DNA of 64,000 nucleotides from Paenibacillus spongiae (GCF_024734895.1 NZ_CP091430.1:4110501-4174500); one strand, 5' to 3'; positions 1 through 8,859 are shown, counted from the stretch's first letter. Notes: generated from the sequence alone by a model not told the origin. Made by a program: numbers and translations.

Positions 1-2
1 TT

Positions 3-395
3 CGTTTTCTGAATACGGCCAAACGGATTGCTCATTATTTTCTGGCGTCGCTGCCCGATGATCATGTTCCTTACTGGGACTTCCGTCTCGAATCGTTCGA
101 GAATGAGCCTCGCGACAGCTCTGCCGCTGCAATTGCCGCATCCGGATTGTTAGAAATCGCGGAAGCCGTCCCTCTAGCGGAGAAGGCTGTATATAGCAAT
201 GGCGCTCAACGGATTCTGAAGGGCTTGACCGAGCGCTATGCAACATGGGAGCTGCCTGGTCACGAGGCGATACTTCTCGGCGGAACCGGCAGCAAGCCGG
301 GCAGCTTCTGTGTGGATGGCTCCCTGATCTATGGCGATTATTATTATATCGAAGCCATTGCCAAGCTGAACGGCTGGAAGCATCGGATTTACTAA
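3..395 (+). CDS. GH88-family unsaturated glucuronyl hydrolase, 3' end
   Basis: The open frame runs in from the left edge, so only the C-terminal 130 residues are present. It ends with a block close to VDGSLIYGDYYYIEA, preceded by a GTGSKPG turn and an aromatic PYWDF segment. All are typical of the last helices of the (alpha/alpha)6 barrel of GH88/GH105 enzymes, which remove 4,5-unsaturated uronic acids from oligosaccharides made by polysaccharide lyases. The catalytic aspartates lie upstream of the window and cannot be checked. The substrate (pectic, glycosaminoglycan-like or xanthan-like) is not decidable. It fits with the sugar-degrading genes downstream but is separated from them by housekeeping genes. 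Confidence 0.85.
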   Translation, partial: RFLNTAKRIAHYFLASLPDDHVPYWDFRLESFENEPRDSSAAAIAASGLLEIAEAVPLAEKAVYSNGAQRILKGLTERYATWELPGHEAILLGGTGSKPGSFCVDGSLIYGDYYYIEAIAKLNGWKHRIY

Positions 396-434
396 TTCAC
401 TGAGCCTGGATATCGATCAGCGATATCTTACGAC

Positions 435-479
435 AATAGAAGAGACTGACGGCTCACAACGCCATCAGTCTCTTCTATT
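435..479. terminator. Bidirectional terminator between convergent genes
   Basis: A perfect 15-bp inverted repeat (AATAGAAGAGACTGA and its complement) with a 15-nt loop sits between the GH88 tail and the convergent lactonase gene. The arms end in A/T-rich sequence on both sides, so it can serve both transcripts. Confidence 0.8.
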
Positions 480-494
480 TCATTATGGGTATAT

Positions 495-1577
495 CTAGCC
501 GAGCCGTACGGGACGTACGCATACAGGCTTGGATGCGTGAACGCTGTTTCCTGTATAGTGAAGCTTCCCGGACTCCTTATCTACCCGGAAGGTAACGATA
601 TTGTTCGTATCGCGGTTCGCCGCAATCAAATAGTGACCGCCCGGCGTAAGCGCGAAGTGGCGGGGATGGCTGCCTTCTACAGATACATGCTCCACCAGCG
701 CAAGCTTGCCCGTCTCGGCGTTAAATGCGTAGACGACGAGGCTGTCATGGCCCCGATTGGATCCATATACGAATCTCCCGTCCTCGGAAACGGCAATCTC
801 CGCGCAGGAGTTGTTCCCCGTGTAATCCGCCGGCAGTGTCGGAACCGTCTCAACGGGCGTCAGCTGCCCCCGTTCGGCATCATATGAATAGCTCGTGATG
901 GAAGAATTCAACTCATTGATAACGAAAGCATATTGGCCGTCCGGATAGAAAGCGAGATGCCGCGGTCCTGCCCCCGGTTGCTGTTCAACCTCGCCATGGT
1001 AATTCAGCAGGCCGCGCTCCGCATCGATGGAATACGTACGAATGCGGTCGATGCCTAAATCTTGAATAAATACGTAACGGCCATCCGGGCTGAAGAACGC
1101 CGAATGCGGATGAGGCCGATCCTGGTTCGGATGAACGCTATGCCCTTCATGCTGCTTCATATCAAGCAATTCACCTACTTGACCGTCCGCCTTCAAGGAT
1201 ACGAGTCCAATCATGCCGCCATGATAGCTGGATACGACGAGCAGCGGATGAAGCGGGTCTCGTTGAATATGGCAGGTGGAAGCGGGAACGCTCTGCTGAC
1301 GGTTCAAGAGGCTTAACGCACCTGTCTGACCGTCGATCGCGAAGGCTGCAACCTCCGCTGTTTTGCTTCCGTCCGGCGTTTGCTGTTCGCCGATCGCGTA
1401 GAGAAGTTGACGCTCCGGATCGACATCAAGGAAGGTCGGATTCTTCAATCCTCCGGTTTGATCAAGGAGCGTGAGCTGTCCGTCTTCCTCATTGAAGGCG
1501 TACACATATACGCTGCTGTTATCAGGTTCAGCATAGGATCCGGTGAAGATGTATAATGGCTTCTGCTTTGCTGTCAT
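495..1577 (-). CDS. Lactonase family seven-bladed beta-propeller (6-phosphogluconolactonase-like)
   Basis: 360 residues, the usual length for the Pgl/YkgB type lactonase family (PF10282). Propeller blades are visible as repeats of the form F.PDG.Y.F..N / L..DP.. with family blocks such as GPRHLAFYPDGQYAFVINELNSSI, HPHSAFFSPDGRYVFIQDLGIDRI and GSHPRHFALTPGGHYLIAANRDTNN. In the family it hydrolyses 6-phosphogluconolactone in the oxidative pentose phosphate route; other lactones are possible, and several Firmicute members are untested. It has no signal peptide, so it is probably cytoplasmic. The ATG follows an AGAGGGG ribosome site by about 9 nt. It has its own leader and no same-strand neighbour within 240 bp. 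Confidence 0.85.
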   Translation of the reverse strand: MTAKQKPLYIFTGSYAEPDNSSVYVYAFNEEDGQLTLLDQTGGLKNPTFLDVDPERQLLYAIGEQQTPDGSKTAEVAAFAIDGQTGALSLLNRQQSVPASTCHIQRDPLHPLLVVSSYHGGMIGLVSLKADGQVGELLDMKQHEGHSVHPNQDRPHPHSAFFSPDGRYVFIQDLGIDRIRTYSIDAERGLLNYHGEVEQQPGAGPRHLAFYPDGQYAFVINELNSSITSYSYDAERGQLTPVETVPTLPADYTGNNSCAEIAVSEDGRFVYGSNRGHDSLVVYAFNAETGKLALVEHVSVEGSHPRHFALTPGGHYLIAANRDTNNIVTFRVDKESGKLHYTGNSVHASKPVCVRPVRLG

Positions 1578-1607
1578 TTACAAATTCCCCTCTGCAATTA
1601 TTTTTTT

Positions 1608-1639
1608 CCGCTCCGGTCGGTCAACGAATGCTGGAGCGG
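1608..1639 (-). other. Hairpin in the 5' leader of the lactonase gene
   Basis: CCGCTCC and GGAGCGG form a perfect 7-bp stem around an 18-nt loop, about 30 nt upstream of the lactonase start. On the gene strand it is followed by a run of A, not T, so it is not a terminator for that transcript. A structured leader is possible; no known riboswitch pattern was recognised. Confidence 0.3.
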
Positions 1640-1768
1640 CGAGATCGTATTCGAACTCGTACACGCTGTCCCTATCATAGTATAGTTTGACCTGTAAATG
1701 CTAATTTCAGGGACAGATTATCGTATATTTCATTCGGGTAATGACGGGTATACGGAATGACATCTGTT

Positions 1769-1808
1769 AAAAAAACACCGTGGCGGATAACATCCACCCG
1801 GTGTTTTT
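1769..1808 (-). terminator. Intrinsic terminator of ppaC
   Basis: On the minus strand AAAAACACCG and CGGTGTTTTT form a hairpin (1771-1780 with 1799-1808) followed directly by a run of T, 12 bp after the ppaC stop codon. Confidence 0.85.
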
Positions 1809-1820
1809 GGTCGTATTCCA

Positions 1821-2753
1821 TTACATTTTGGTTAATGTTTCGGTCAACACAGGTACGATTTGCGATTTGCGGGAAACAACGCCCTTCAGAAGCGCTTTGT
1901 TATCATCCAGCGAAACGTTGTAAGCTTTCTCAACGGCATTCGCCGTACGTCCTAACGCCAGGGCAACGGAATCGTTGTTCAAGATATCGGTCACTACGAA
2001 TACGAACAGGTCCAAGCCCTTTTCTTCAATGATGCCGTTAAGCGCTGTTTCCAGCTCGGCTTGCTTAACCAGCACATCGCTCGTATCGACAGCGTTCACT
2101 TGCGCGATTTCAACTTTATAGCTGCCCATTTGGAATTCTTTCGCATCCAGGGAAATCAGCTGCGCGATCGATTTGTCGCTCAGATCGGCGCCTGCTTTCA
2201 GCATATCCAGACCGTAGCTATCTGCATTCACGCCGGCAATTTCCGCCAGCTCGCGAGCAGCGGCTACGTCTTGCTCCGTACAGGTCGGCGATTTAAACAG
2301 CAGGGAATCGGAAATTATGGCGGACAGCATCAGCCCGGCAATCGGCTTATCGATTGCAATGCCGTTCTCTTTGTACATTTTATTAAGAATCGTCGCCGTA
2401 CAGCCTACAGGCTCGCAACGATAGTATAGGGGATGGCTAGTTTCGAAATTAGCGATCCGGTGATGATCGATCACTTCGATAACACGCACCTGATCGATAT
2501 CATTGGCACTTTGTTGACGCTCGTTGTGGTCGACAAGGATGACTTCTTTCGCTTCGTTAGCTACCGTTTCAACAAGACGCGGCGCCTCGACTTGGAACTT
2601 GTCCAAAGCAAATTGAGTCTCCCCGTTGACGCTTCCAAGACGGACTGGCTCAACGTTCAAGCCCAGTTTGGATTTCAAATCCGCATAAGCGATAGCCGAA
2701 CAGATTGTATCGGTATCAGGGTTCTTATGACCGAAAATAAGTACTTTTTCCAT
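1821..2753 (-). CDS. ppaC: Manganese-dependent inorganic pyrophosphatase
   Basis: Hydrolyses pyrophosphate to two phosphates in the cytosol, pulling biosynthetic reactions forward. It is a family II (DHH) pyrophosphatase: the N-terminus has the metal motif GHKNPDTDT, then DHNE near residue 77 and VIDHHR near residue 97, followed by a DHHA2 C-terminal domain with the substrate-binding SRK near residue 298. Length (310) equals the usual Bacillus PpaC. Two ATGs lie side by side; the second (2753) is preferred because it sits 7 nt after AAGGAG and gives the conserved MEKVLIFGH start. A TATAAT-like -10 lies on the minus strand at 2817-2822, with no good -35. Confidence 0.97.
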   Translation of the reverse strand: MEKVLIFGHKNPDTDTICSAIAYADLKSKLGLNVEPVRLGSVNGETQFALDKFQVEAPRLVETVANEAKEVILVDHNERQQSANDIDQVRVIEVIDHHRIANFETSHPLYYRCEPVGCTATILNKMYKENGIAIDKPIAGLMLSAIISDSLLFKSPTCTEQDVAAARELAEIAGVNADSYGLDMLKAGADLSDKSIAQLISLDAKEFQMGSYKVEIAQVNAVDTSDVLVKQAELETALNGIIEEKGLDLFVFVVTDILNNDSVALALGRTANAVEKAYNVSLDDNKALLKGVVSRKSQIVPVLTETLTKM

Positions 2754-2864
2754 CATCTTGCTCCTTATTTATTATGTTGGCAAGTTAAATAGACCTTCAA
2801 GGCTGCCACAAAAAAGATTATACCGTGAATCCCGATGCGAATCCAGCGTCTTCCTTCAATTCGA

Positions 2865-3797
2865 TTAGTCCAAAAAATCTTTCAGCTGCCGGCTGCGGCT
2901 TGGATGTCTCAGCTTACGCAGCGCTTTGGCTTCGATCTGACGAATTCGCTCGCGCGTCACGCCGAAATGCTGGCCGACTTCCTCCAGCGTCCGGGTCCGT
3001 CCGTCATCGATTCCGAAACGCAAGCGAAGTACGCCCTCTTCCCTCTCGGTTAGAGAATCAAGCACAAGGCTTAGCTGTTCTTTAAGCAGTTCATATGACG
3101 CCGATTCAACGGGAGTCATCATTTCGTGATCTTCGATAAAGTCGGACAATTTCGAATCATTCTCTTCACCGACCGGCGTATCGAGCGAGACGGGCTCCTG
3201 GGCCATCTTCATAATACTGCGAACCTTATCCGCTTCGATATCCATCTCCTGGGCAATTTCCTCATAGCTCGGTTCGCGTCCAAGCGACTGCAGCAGCTTG
3301 CGGGCGGTGCGGTTAAGCTTGTTGATCGTCTCGATCATATGAACAGGAATCCGGATCGTACGCCCTTGATCGGCGATCGCGCGGGTAATCGCTTGACGGA
3401 TCCACCATGTCGCGTACGTGCTGAATTTAAACCCTCTCTTATAGTCGAACTTATTGACTGCTTTGATTAAGCCCGTATTGCCTTCCTGGATCAAGTCAAG
3501 AAACAGCATGCCGTGTCCGACATACCTTCTGGCAATGCTGACGACCAGACGGAGATTCGCTTCCATCAGTCGTTTCTTCGCCTCTTCATCCCCTTGCTCA
3601 ATCCGCTTGGCCAGCATGACTTCGTCTTCGGCTGAGAGGAGCGGAACCCTTCCGATATCCTTCAAATACATGCGAACCGGATCGCTGTTCTTCATTCCGG
3701 GCGGCAGCGACAGGCCATCCAAGTCGTTCATGTCCCCCGATTCCCGATCCTGTCCCTGCAAAGCCTCTTTCTCCCCGTTCAAACGGTCTTCTGTCAT
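2865..3797 (-). CDS. SigA/RpoD-type primary-like sigma factor without region 1.1
   Basis: The cytosolic RNA polymerase sigma subunit that selects promoters. Regions 1.2 to 4.2 are nearly canonical: [13 protein letters not shown] (1.2), [20 protein letters not shown] (2.1-2.2), [20 protein letters not shown] (2.3-2.4), [15 protein letters not shown] (3.1), and [20 protein letters not shown] (4.2). It has 310 residues against about 370 for Bacillus SigA because the usual ~80-residue region 1.1 is missing; only about 30 residues precede region 1.2. The start is the ATG at 3797, 9 nt after GGAGG; an in-frame ATG 18 nt upstream overlaps that ribosome site. There is no dnaG next to it, unlike the usual sigA locus, so it may be a second copy. 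Its promoter recognition should match SigA because region 2.4 is intact. Confidence 0.9.
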   Translation of the reverse strand: MTEDRLNGEKEALQGQDRESGDMNDLDGLSLPPGMKNSDPVRMYLKDIGRVPLLSAEDEVMLAKRIEQGDEEAKKRLMEANLRLVVSIARRYVGHGMLFLDLIQEGNTGLIKAVNKFDYKRGFKFSTYATWWIRQAITRAIADQGRTIRIPVHMIETINKLNRTARKLLQSLGREPSYEEIAQEMDIEADKVRSIMKMAQEPVSLDTPVGEENDSKLSDFIEDHEMMTPVESASYELLKEQLSLVLDSLTEREEGVLRLRFGIDDGRTRTLEEVGQHFGVTRERIRQIEAKALRKLRHPSRSRQLKDFLD

Positions 3798-3847
3798 ATA
3801 CGGCTCCCTCCACATTTACGTTGGGTCAATAGAACCAGAAATACTCA

Positions 3848-3877
3848 TTGACAAACAAAATTATTATGTGATATGAT
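3848..3877 (+). promoter_or_regulatory. Sigma-A type promoter facing right
   Basis: A consensus TTGACA (3848-3853), an 18-bp spacer and TATGAT (3872-3877) lie on the plus strand inside the 5' leader of the sigma gene. No protein gene lies downstream before the terminator at 3983-4011. Confidence 0.55.
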
Positions 3878-3919
3878 TAATCCAAATGAACACGAAATAA
3901 ATCTTGACTTTTATCATTC

Positions 3920-3948
3920 ATTTTAACATATCCTCTCATGGCTGACAA
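3920..3948 (-). promoter_or_regulatory. Promoter of the sigma-factor gene
   Basis: On the minus strand TTGTCA (3943-3948), a 17-bp spacer and TAAAAT (3920-3925) with an extended TG one base upstream of the -10. Predicted start near 3913, giving a leader of about 115 nt before the ATG at 3797. Confidence 0.7.
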
Positions 3949-3982
3949 TACTTTTTTTCAGAACTTTTTTCGTAACTTGTCT

Positions 3983-4011
3983 AACTGATGCCTTTCGGCG
4001 TCAGTTTTTTT
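3983..4011 (+). terminator. Rightward intrinsic terminator
   Basis: AACTGATGCC and GGCGTCAGTT pair around a TTTC loop (one G-U pair) and are followed by at least five T on the plus strand. On the minus strand there is no T run, so it acts rightward. It has no upstream protein gene on its strand, which is the main support for the small RNA. Confidence 0.75.
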
Positions 4012-4033
4012 GTTGCCGTCACATCATTCACAC

Positions 4034-4059
4034 AAAAAAAGCCGGACTTATCGTCCAGC
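4034..4059 (-). terminator. Terminator of the alpha/beta hydrolase gene
   Basis: GCTGGAC and GTCCGGC pair around a 5-nt loop and are followed on the minus strand by seven T, 25 bp after the stop codon. Confidence 0.85.
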
Positions 4060-4084
4060 GTTACTCTAGTTGAATGATGAGGTC

Positions 4085-5032
4085 TTACGCATGACCGGCA
4101 TCTTGATCCAATAACCGATGTGCTTGAAGCCACTTCATGATATCGTCATAGACTTGCTCGCGTTCGATTTCATTCAGAATCTCATGACGCATGCCGTCGT
4201 ACAGCTTCATCGTGACATCGGTTAAACCGGCTGCACGGTAGGCATGATAAGCTTCCTCGACCATCTTGCCATAAGTTCCGACCGGGTCGTCCGTACCGGA
4301 GAGCAGTATGGTCGGCAGCGATTTGGGCGTATGGCTGATGTTCGTCCGATCGGTGATAAAGAGCAAACCGTCGAACATATCCCTAAACCCGCTGGCCGTG
4401 AAAATAAATCCGCAGTGCTCATCGGCTACGAATTGGTCGACTATCGTTTGATCGCGCGACAGCCAATCTTGATCGGTTCTGATGGGTTGGAACCGGTGAT
4501 TGAACGATTGATACGTCATCCGGTACAGAAACGTGCTCTTGAAACGGCTGCCTCTGGACCAGACCTCCCATGCGGCAATCAATCGGGCCAGACGAAGCAG
4601 CAGCCGGCCATAATGCGCGGTCCCCGTCAGGATCAATCCATCCAGGCCTTCTCCGTATTTCACGGCATAATGGCGTGCCATGAACGAGCCCATACTATGG
4701 CCCAGCATCGTTAATCTCTTGCCGGGATAGGCTTCCCTGACCAGCTTGGTCAGGTGATGCAAATCATCCACCATGAGAGCCCAGCCGTCCCGCTCGCCAA
4801 AATAACCGAAATCTTCACTATTCTGAGCCGACTGACCGTGCCCACGGTGATCATTGGCAAACACGACGAGCCCTCGCCCTGTCAAGTATTCTGCGAATGA
4901 TTCGTACCGCCCCGCGTGCTCGCAGGACCCATGAACCAGCTGTACGATGCCCGTAATAGGCACGCCTATATCCGGTTCCCAACGATAGACATGAATCGGG
5001 CGGTCAAGCATTCGAAATTGGGAGCTTCTCAC
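4085..5032 (-). CDS. Alpha/beta hydrolase, lysophospholipase/monoacylglycerol lipase type
   Basis: A serine hydrolase of the Hydrolase_4 group, probably acting on lysophospholipids or monoacylglycerols in the cytosol. Visible are the oxyanion segment VHGSCEHAGRY, the DHRGHGQS block, the nucleophile elbow GHSMGS, an acid in GTDDPVG and the catalytic histidine in MRHEILNE. A GTG at 5032 is chosen as start because it lies 8 nt after a perfect AGGAGG; the frame stays open to an ATG at 5080 that has no ribosome site. About 315 residues, close to family length. It stands alone with its own terminator. The physiological lipid substrate is unknown. Confidence 0.88.
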   Translation of the reverse strand: MRSSQFRMLDRPIHVYRWEPDIGVPITGIVQLVHGSCEHAGRYESFAEYLTGRGLVVFANDHRGHGQSAQNSEDFGYFGERDGWALMVDDLHHLTKLVREAYPGKRLTMLGHSMGSFMARHYAVKYGEGLDGLILTGTAHYGRLLLRLARLIAAWEVWSRGSRFKSTFLYRMTYQSFNHRFQPIRTDQDWLSRDQTIVDQFVADEHCGFIFTASGFRDMFDGLLFITDRTNISHTPKSLPTILLSGTDDPVGTYGKMVEEAYHAYRAAGLTDVTMKLYDGMRHEILNEIEREQVYDDIMKWLQAHRLLDQDAGHA

Positions 5033-5127
5033 CGGCATCTCCTCCTGTCGTTTTCCGAACGAATCATCCCTTTTCATCATTTTATCAGATTACTTTATAA
5101 CGTTCCAAGAGGTTGCTGTGGAAGAAC

Positions 5128-5679
5128 TCAGCCCTTTCGATTACGATGAAGGCTAATCATTTTGTTAATTGTGGCCCAGTTTCGCGTCGTTCCCGAAACA
5201 CGCAGCTTTTTCTCAATGAAGTTATTAGAGAATAACGTTTTGCCATAGCTTGAATGAACGAGTATATAAACTTCCCGATCCTGGATATGAAACTCGTCAA
5301 TTTCGTTCTGGAATGCCATCAAGGCTTCGACTGCTTCGGGTGACGGCTTTTTCGATAAGAAAGTCACATACAGCTTATCCTTCTCTGTGAACGCATTCAG
5401 GTCGTAAGGATTATTAGCGATGACGGATTCCAGCTCCTCAACGGTTCGGATGATTACAGGAACCTCGTAACCAAGCGCCTCATACAGCCCTTTTTCGATA
5501 CGAAGGGTTAATGCCTCCGTATCCAGGTCGTCCGATAGGAAGAGGACGTTACCGCTCTGTATATATGTCGTGACGCTGCTCAACTGTAAAGATTCGAATA
5601 TCATTTTCAAATGATCCATCTTGATCAGCTTTTGGCCGCTTACATTAATGCCGCGCAGCCATGCGACGTAGCTTTTCAT
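5128..5679 (-). CDS. DUF1697 family protein
   Basis: The N-terminus KSYVAWLRGINVSGQKLIKMDHL followed by TTYIQSGNVLF is the signature of the DUF1697 family (about 180 residues, ferredoxin-like fold, function unknown). ATG at 5679 follows AAAGGAG by about 10 nt; the frame extends to a TTG at 5706 that would overlap this ribosome site. It is cytosolic, with no signal or membrane segment. It is followed on the same strand after 95 bp by the hydrolase gene. Nothing in the sequence indicates a reaction. Confidence 0.9.
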   Translation of the reverse strand: MKSYVAWLRGINVSGQKLIKMDHLKMIFESLQLSSVTTYIQSGNVLFLSDDLDTEALTLRIEKGLYEALGYEVPVIIRTVEELESVIANNPYDLNAFTEKDKLYVTFLSKKPSPEAVEALMAFQNEIDEFHIQDREVYILVHSSYGKTLFSNNFIEKKLRVSGTTRNWATINKMISLHRNRKG

Positions 5680-5727
5680 GACATGTCCTCTCCTTTCCCA
5701 ATTCAAGCCTGCTATATCGTAGGAGCG

Positions 5728-5928
5728 CTAGACTCTCCGTTTGAAGATCATAATAAGGTCCTTGGACTGTCCTTGGGTCATGCTTGTATCAAAGCAAGAA
5801 ATCAGCTCCCAGCCTTCATAGCCCTGCGAATTCAGCAGTTCATCCAATTCCTCTTGATTTACCTTTCCTCCGAGGAATCCACCGGTCTTATATTTGAGTG
5901 TACGATATTCCCATTGCGTTTGAAGCAT
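5728..5928 (-). CDS. DUF4177 small protein
   Basis: A 66-residue protein with the DUF4177 pattern: WEYRTLKY near the start, then a central LDELLNSQGYEGWELISCF and a C-terminal FKR. This small alpha/beta domain is widespread in Firmicutes and has no known role. An AGAGGG ribosome site lies 6 nt before the ATG. It is on the same strand as the DUF1697 gene, which starts 49 bp further on, so the two may be co-transcribed. Confidence 0.85.
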   Translation of the reverse strand: MLQTQWEYRTLKYKTGGFLGGKVNQEELDELLNSQGYEGWELISCFDTSMTQGQSKDLIMIFKRRV

Positions 5929-5983
5929 GTGTTACCCTCTTTCTTTGTTAGTAAAAAAATAATAGGATTAGAATCTGTTCAAG

Positions 5984-7174
5984 CTAGATTCCGCTCGAAA
6001 TGCCGGCGATCTGCCTCTTCTCGATCCGGAGCACGAACAGAATCAGCAGCATGGATGCGGATACCAAGCATAACGGGATGACGAAGATAATCGGATTATA
6101 ACCGCTTATAAGAAGCGGGAACATGTAGCCTAACAGAGAGGCCGATAACGATATAAAAACATACAAACTGGAGCCGAAGCCGGTGCGATTGACGAACATG
6201 CGCTGTACGTACCCCATAGCTACTCCGTATAATATCGAGACGAAGAAGGAGTAGACAGGCTGTACGATGAAGAAGACCGGCAAAGCGGCGGATGACGCAT
6301 AGACAGCATAAGTAATGAAAGCACCCACGCCCCCGAGCAGAATAATCCGTTTACTGCCGTACTTTGCCGCCCAATAACCCGCAATCGTCATAAACAACAG
6401 CTCGAATACGGCTTGAATGCTCCATATGTATGACATGAGCTCCGGACGTCCGAACAAGTCCTTGACGACCAACGGCAGGTATAGACCCCGAATCGCATCC
6501 GCGCATGCCAGCATGAACAATGCGACCAGCATGAGCATGGAGAACGGCTCTCCTGTTCTCGCTTCAGCCTTTACCGTCTCTCCCGTATATTCCTTATAAA
6601 ACAACAGCAGCAAGAATAGTGCAGCATATCCGGTCATATTGCCCCATAATACGCCTTGGAAGGTCGCGAGCAAATATAAGTTCGCCCCGATCAACAGGCC
6701 GACGAAGAAACCGATGCTCAGACCTGCCCGCAGCCATATTTGGGCCATCTCGACAATATCGGATGCCAGCCGGACAAAATGATTCCGTGACATCGCAAAC
6801 AGCTGTCCCATGATTAATCCGGAGGGGGCTACCGCGATGCACATGCCGATAAGCGCCGACCAGTAAGTATCCGCGCGAAGATAGAGCAGTAACCCGAGCA
6901 TACACAATGCTGCAGCGCACATGGCCAGCAGCTTCCTGCTCTTCAATCGGTCGCTCCAGATGCCGACAATCATCGTTGTCGTCATATTGAGCAGCAAGGA
7001 TGCGGCGAATACGGATACAACTTGACCTTTGGATAATCCGATGCTTTCGCTAAGGTAGATGGAATTCATAGGTGCCAGAATGCCGGTTCCGATCCCGTAA
7101 CAAAATAATGTTAGCAGCAGCCACATTGCACCTTTGACCTGTAGAAACCGTTTCATGTCGGACAGCACACCCAA
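5984..7174 (-). CDS. MFS transporter, sugar-efflux (SET) type
   Basis: An integral membrane protein with about 12 hydrophobic segments and the MFS loop motif between helices 2 and 3 (GIWSDRLKSRKLL) and its repeat in the second half (GYWAAKYGSKRII). The short C-terminus and weak similarity pattern suggest the sugar-efflux SET subgroup, but the substrate is not defined. The TTG at 7174 is preferred, 8 nt after GGGAGG; an in-frame TTG at 7213 would lie at the predicted transcription start of the promoter at 7214-7242. The resulting protein is 396 residues, normal for MFS. Confidence 0.82.
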   Translation of the reverse strand: MGVLSDMKRFLQVKGAMWLLLTLFCYGIGTGILAPMNSIYLSESIGLSKGQVVSVFAASLLLNMTTTMIVGIWSDRLKSRKLLAMCAAALCMLGLLLYLRADTYWSALIGMCIAVAPSGLIMGQLFAMSRNHFVRLASDIVEMAQIWLRAGLSIGFFVGLLIGANLYLLATFQGVLWGNMTGYAALFLLLLFYKEYTGETVKAEARTGEPFSMLMLVALFMLACADAIRGLYLPLVVKDLFGRPELMSYIWSIQAVFELLFMTIAGYWAAKYGSKRIILLGGVGAFITYAVYASSAALPVFFIVQPVYSFFVSILYGVAMGYVQRMFVNRTGFGSSLYVFISLSASLLGYMFPLLISGYNPIIFVIPLCLVSASMLLILFVLRIEKRQIAGISSGI

Positions 7175-7213
7175 ACGGATCGCCTCCCGCTTCCTAGTCG
7201 TGGAATCGAACAA

Positions 7214-7242
7214 AGTTTATGACAGCATACTTCTGTTGTCAA
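7214..7242 (-). promoter_or_regulatory. Promoter of the MFS gene
   Basis: On the minus strand TTGACA (7237-7242), a 17-bp spacer and TAAACT (7214-7219). The predicted start near 7207 rules out the TTG at 7213 as a translation start. Confidence 0.7.
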
Positions 7243-7459
7243 GGGACTGCAGTACCCTCATGGACCCCGAAACCGGTTGCATGTCGTACATGTCACGGTA
7301 TCGCAATAAATATCGTGCCGAGTCAGCAGTTCTTGACTGTGCGACAGGAGTCAATCGTCAGCCGCATGTCGAAGGATAATCGAATCGAATTGAAGCCTTC
7401 CTTTTAGTTTATTACATTAATAATAAGCATCATTAATCATTGATTCACTGTCGTTTCCC

Positions 7460-7987
7460 TTAAACCGCCATTCTAATCTCGTGAACGAGCCGATATAATT
7501 CTGCAAGGTCCAGTCGGTTAATTTGTTCAAATCTGCGAACCGCTTCATGAATTGTGACGACCTCCACGGTAACGACCTTCTCTCCGTCTGGCGGATTCAA
7601 CGGATCGCCTGTTATGGTAACTTCGCCGTAGCCGACAAGCCGGATAAAGGACGGGTGTGGAATGTGCGGCAAATAGGGCCGGTCCGCCTTAGAGCTGCAT
7701 CTGAAATGCCCGATGATCGTGTAGGACTTCAAATCCGCCCCAAGCTCTTCCCGTATTTCTCTGCGCAATGCGTCGAGATAAGCTTCGTTCGGCTTCAACG
7801 TCCCTCCCGCAAGCTCCCAAGCCCCGGTATCCAGCTTCATCATCACATACCGATCCCCTACAGTAGGAATCATGCTGATATTGCTGATTAACGTTTCATT
7901 CGATACTTGCTCTAACGTAAATTGTGAAGTGATGACTCCCCAATTCATTGGACCAGCCAACACTGGAAATTCGCTTAATTGCACCAT
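7460..7987 (-). CDS. Nudix hydrolase
   Basis: A cytosolic hydrolase of nucleoside-diphosphate-linked compounds. A complete Nudix box GX5EX7REUXEEXGU is present from about residue 61 (GTLKPNE...REIREELGA), with the catalytic glutamates in REEL. 175 residues, normal for the superfamily, with a ~55-residue N-terminal lead-in. The substrate cannot be read from the sequence. It lies upstream of the MFS gene on the same strand, but the 245-bp gap contains the separate MFS promoter, so they are probably independent. The gap shows no other gene. Confidence 0.93.
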   Translation of the reverse strand: MVQLSEFPVLAGPMNWGVITSQFTLEQVSNETLISNISMIPTVGDRYVMMKLDTGAWELAGGTLKPNEAYLDALRREIREELGADLKSYTIIGHFRCSSKADRPYLPHIPHPSFIRLVGYGEVTITGDPLNPPDGEKVVTVEVVTIHEAVRRFEQINRLDLAELYRLVHEIRMAV

Positions 7988-8194
7988 TCTATCTCACTCC
8001 CCCTCAATAACTAAATATTACCAAACGTCTATTTTCCTGTAAATAAACTCCCTTTATAGGAGCAGTCCAATAAGTGATCTCATATCCTATAACAAACCAT
8101 ATATTTGTATGTTTTTTGAAAACTTTATATTTAGTATTCATTTCCATTCAAAAACAGCCGATAAATTATTGAATATATATTTAGGAGTGATTAC

Positions 8195-8830
8195 GTGGCT
8201 TTGGCAGATTCTCAAGTTGTCGTGGAGAGCATTGACTCCATTATCCAATCCGAACTGAAACGCGTCAAAAATGAAAATCCGTTCTTCCTTCACTTCCCGC
8301 AGGAGAAAGACCCTTCTTACTTTGTTTGGTGCAATAATCTCTATCACTTGTCCAAACATTTTGGCGAGCTGCTTAAGCTAAGATGGGAACGGTTCCCCGA
8401 TGTCGATCACGAATTATTCTCCAGCCATTATGAGGAAGAGAAAGACCATGCGGAGATGCTTCGCAAATGGATGATCGATATCGGCCTTGACGACCCTGAG
8501 CTGCACCCTGCTAATTACGAAACCGAACATTTCATATCCCTGCAATACCGCGCTGTTACAGCCATGGATGAGAACCTGTCCTTGCTCATTATCAACAGCA
8601 CAAGCGAAGGCTTCGCGCATGCGGTCTATTTGCACGCTTATGCGATTCTGCAGAAAACCGGCTTTACGGATCTCGAATATTGGGCGATCCATTGCGAAGC
8701 CGACGAAGAGCATAGCGACGTCTACCATCTGATTCAAGGCATGAGCGAGAAACAGCTGGAAGAAGCCAAGCATTTGGTCCAATATACGTGCAATACGCTT
8801 GATGTCATGCTGGCTTCCTGGTTCAAATAA
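8195..8830 (+). CDS. Heme-oxygenase-fold, probable non-heme di-metal oxidase (HDO-like)
   Basis: A 211-residue all-helical protein. Candidate metal ligands form a pattern like that of heme-oxygenase-like diiron oxidases (UndA, SznF, CADD): E82-x2-H85, E138, and H166-x3-D170-x2-H173, the last matching the CADD/SznF third-helix spacing. These families oxidise amino or fatty acids, or build cofactors such as p-aminobenzoate. The reaction here is unknown. The start is GTG, 7 nt after AGGAG. It is the first gene of a two-gene operon; its partner starts 29 bp downstream with its own AAGGAG. It could also be a structural relative that has lost activity. The ligand pattern is seen; the fold and the chemistry are inferred. 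Confidence 0.7.
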   Translation: MALADSQVVVESIDSIIQSELKRVKNENPFFLHFPQEKDPSYFVWCNNLYHLSKHFGELLKLRWERFPDVDHELFSSHYEEEKDHAEMLRKWMIDIGLDDPELHPANYETEHFISLQYRAVTAMDENLSLLIINSTSEGFAHAVYLHAYAILQKTGFTDLEYWAIHCEADEEHSDVYHLIQGMSEKQLEEAKHLVQYTCNTLDVMLASWFK

Positions 8831-8859
8831 TCCAATCATGATGTAAGGAGATTTTATCA

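Larger units (their letters stand above)
3884..4011 (+). ncRNA. Candidate small RNA, about 128 nt
   Basis: It is bounded by a consensus promoter ending at 3877 and an intrinsic terminator ending at 4011. The first ~30 nt would be antisense to the start of the sigma-factor transcript. Inside it the only frames are a 4-codon ATG frame and a 16-codon frame (MADNTFFQNFFRNLSN, 3938-3988) without a ribosome site, so a noncoding RNA is preferred. This is a prediction from signals only; no known RNA family was recognised. Confidence 0.4.

Noticed and set aside
3938..3988. A 16-codon peptide inside the predicted small RNA
   Set aside because: There is no ribosome binding site before its ATG, so the noncoding interpretation is preferred.
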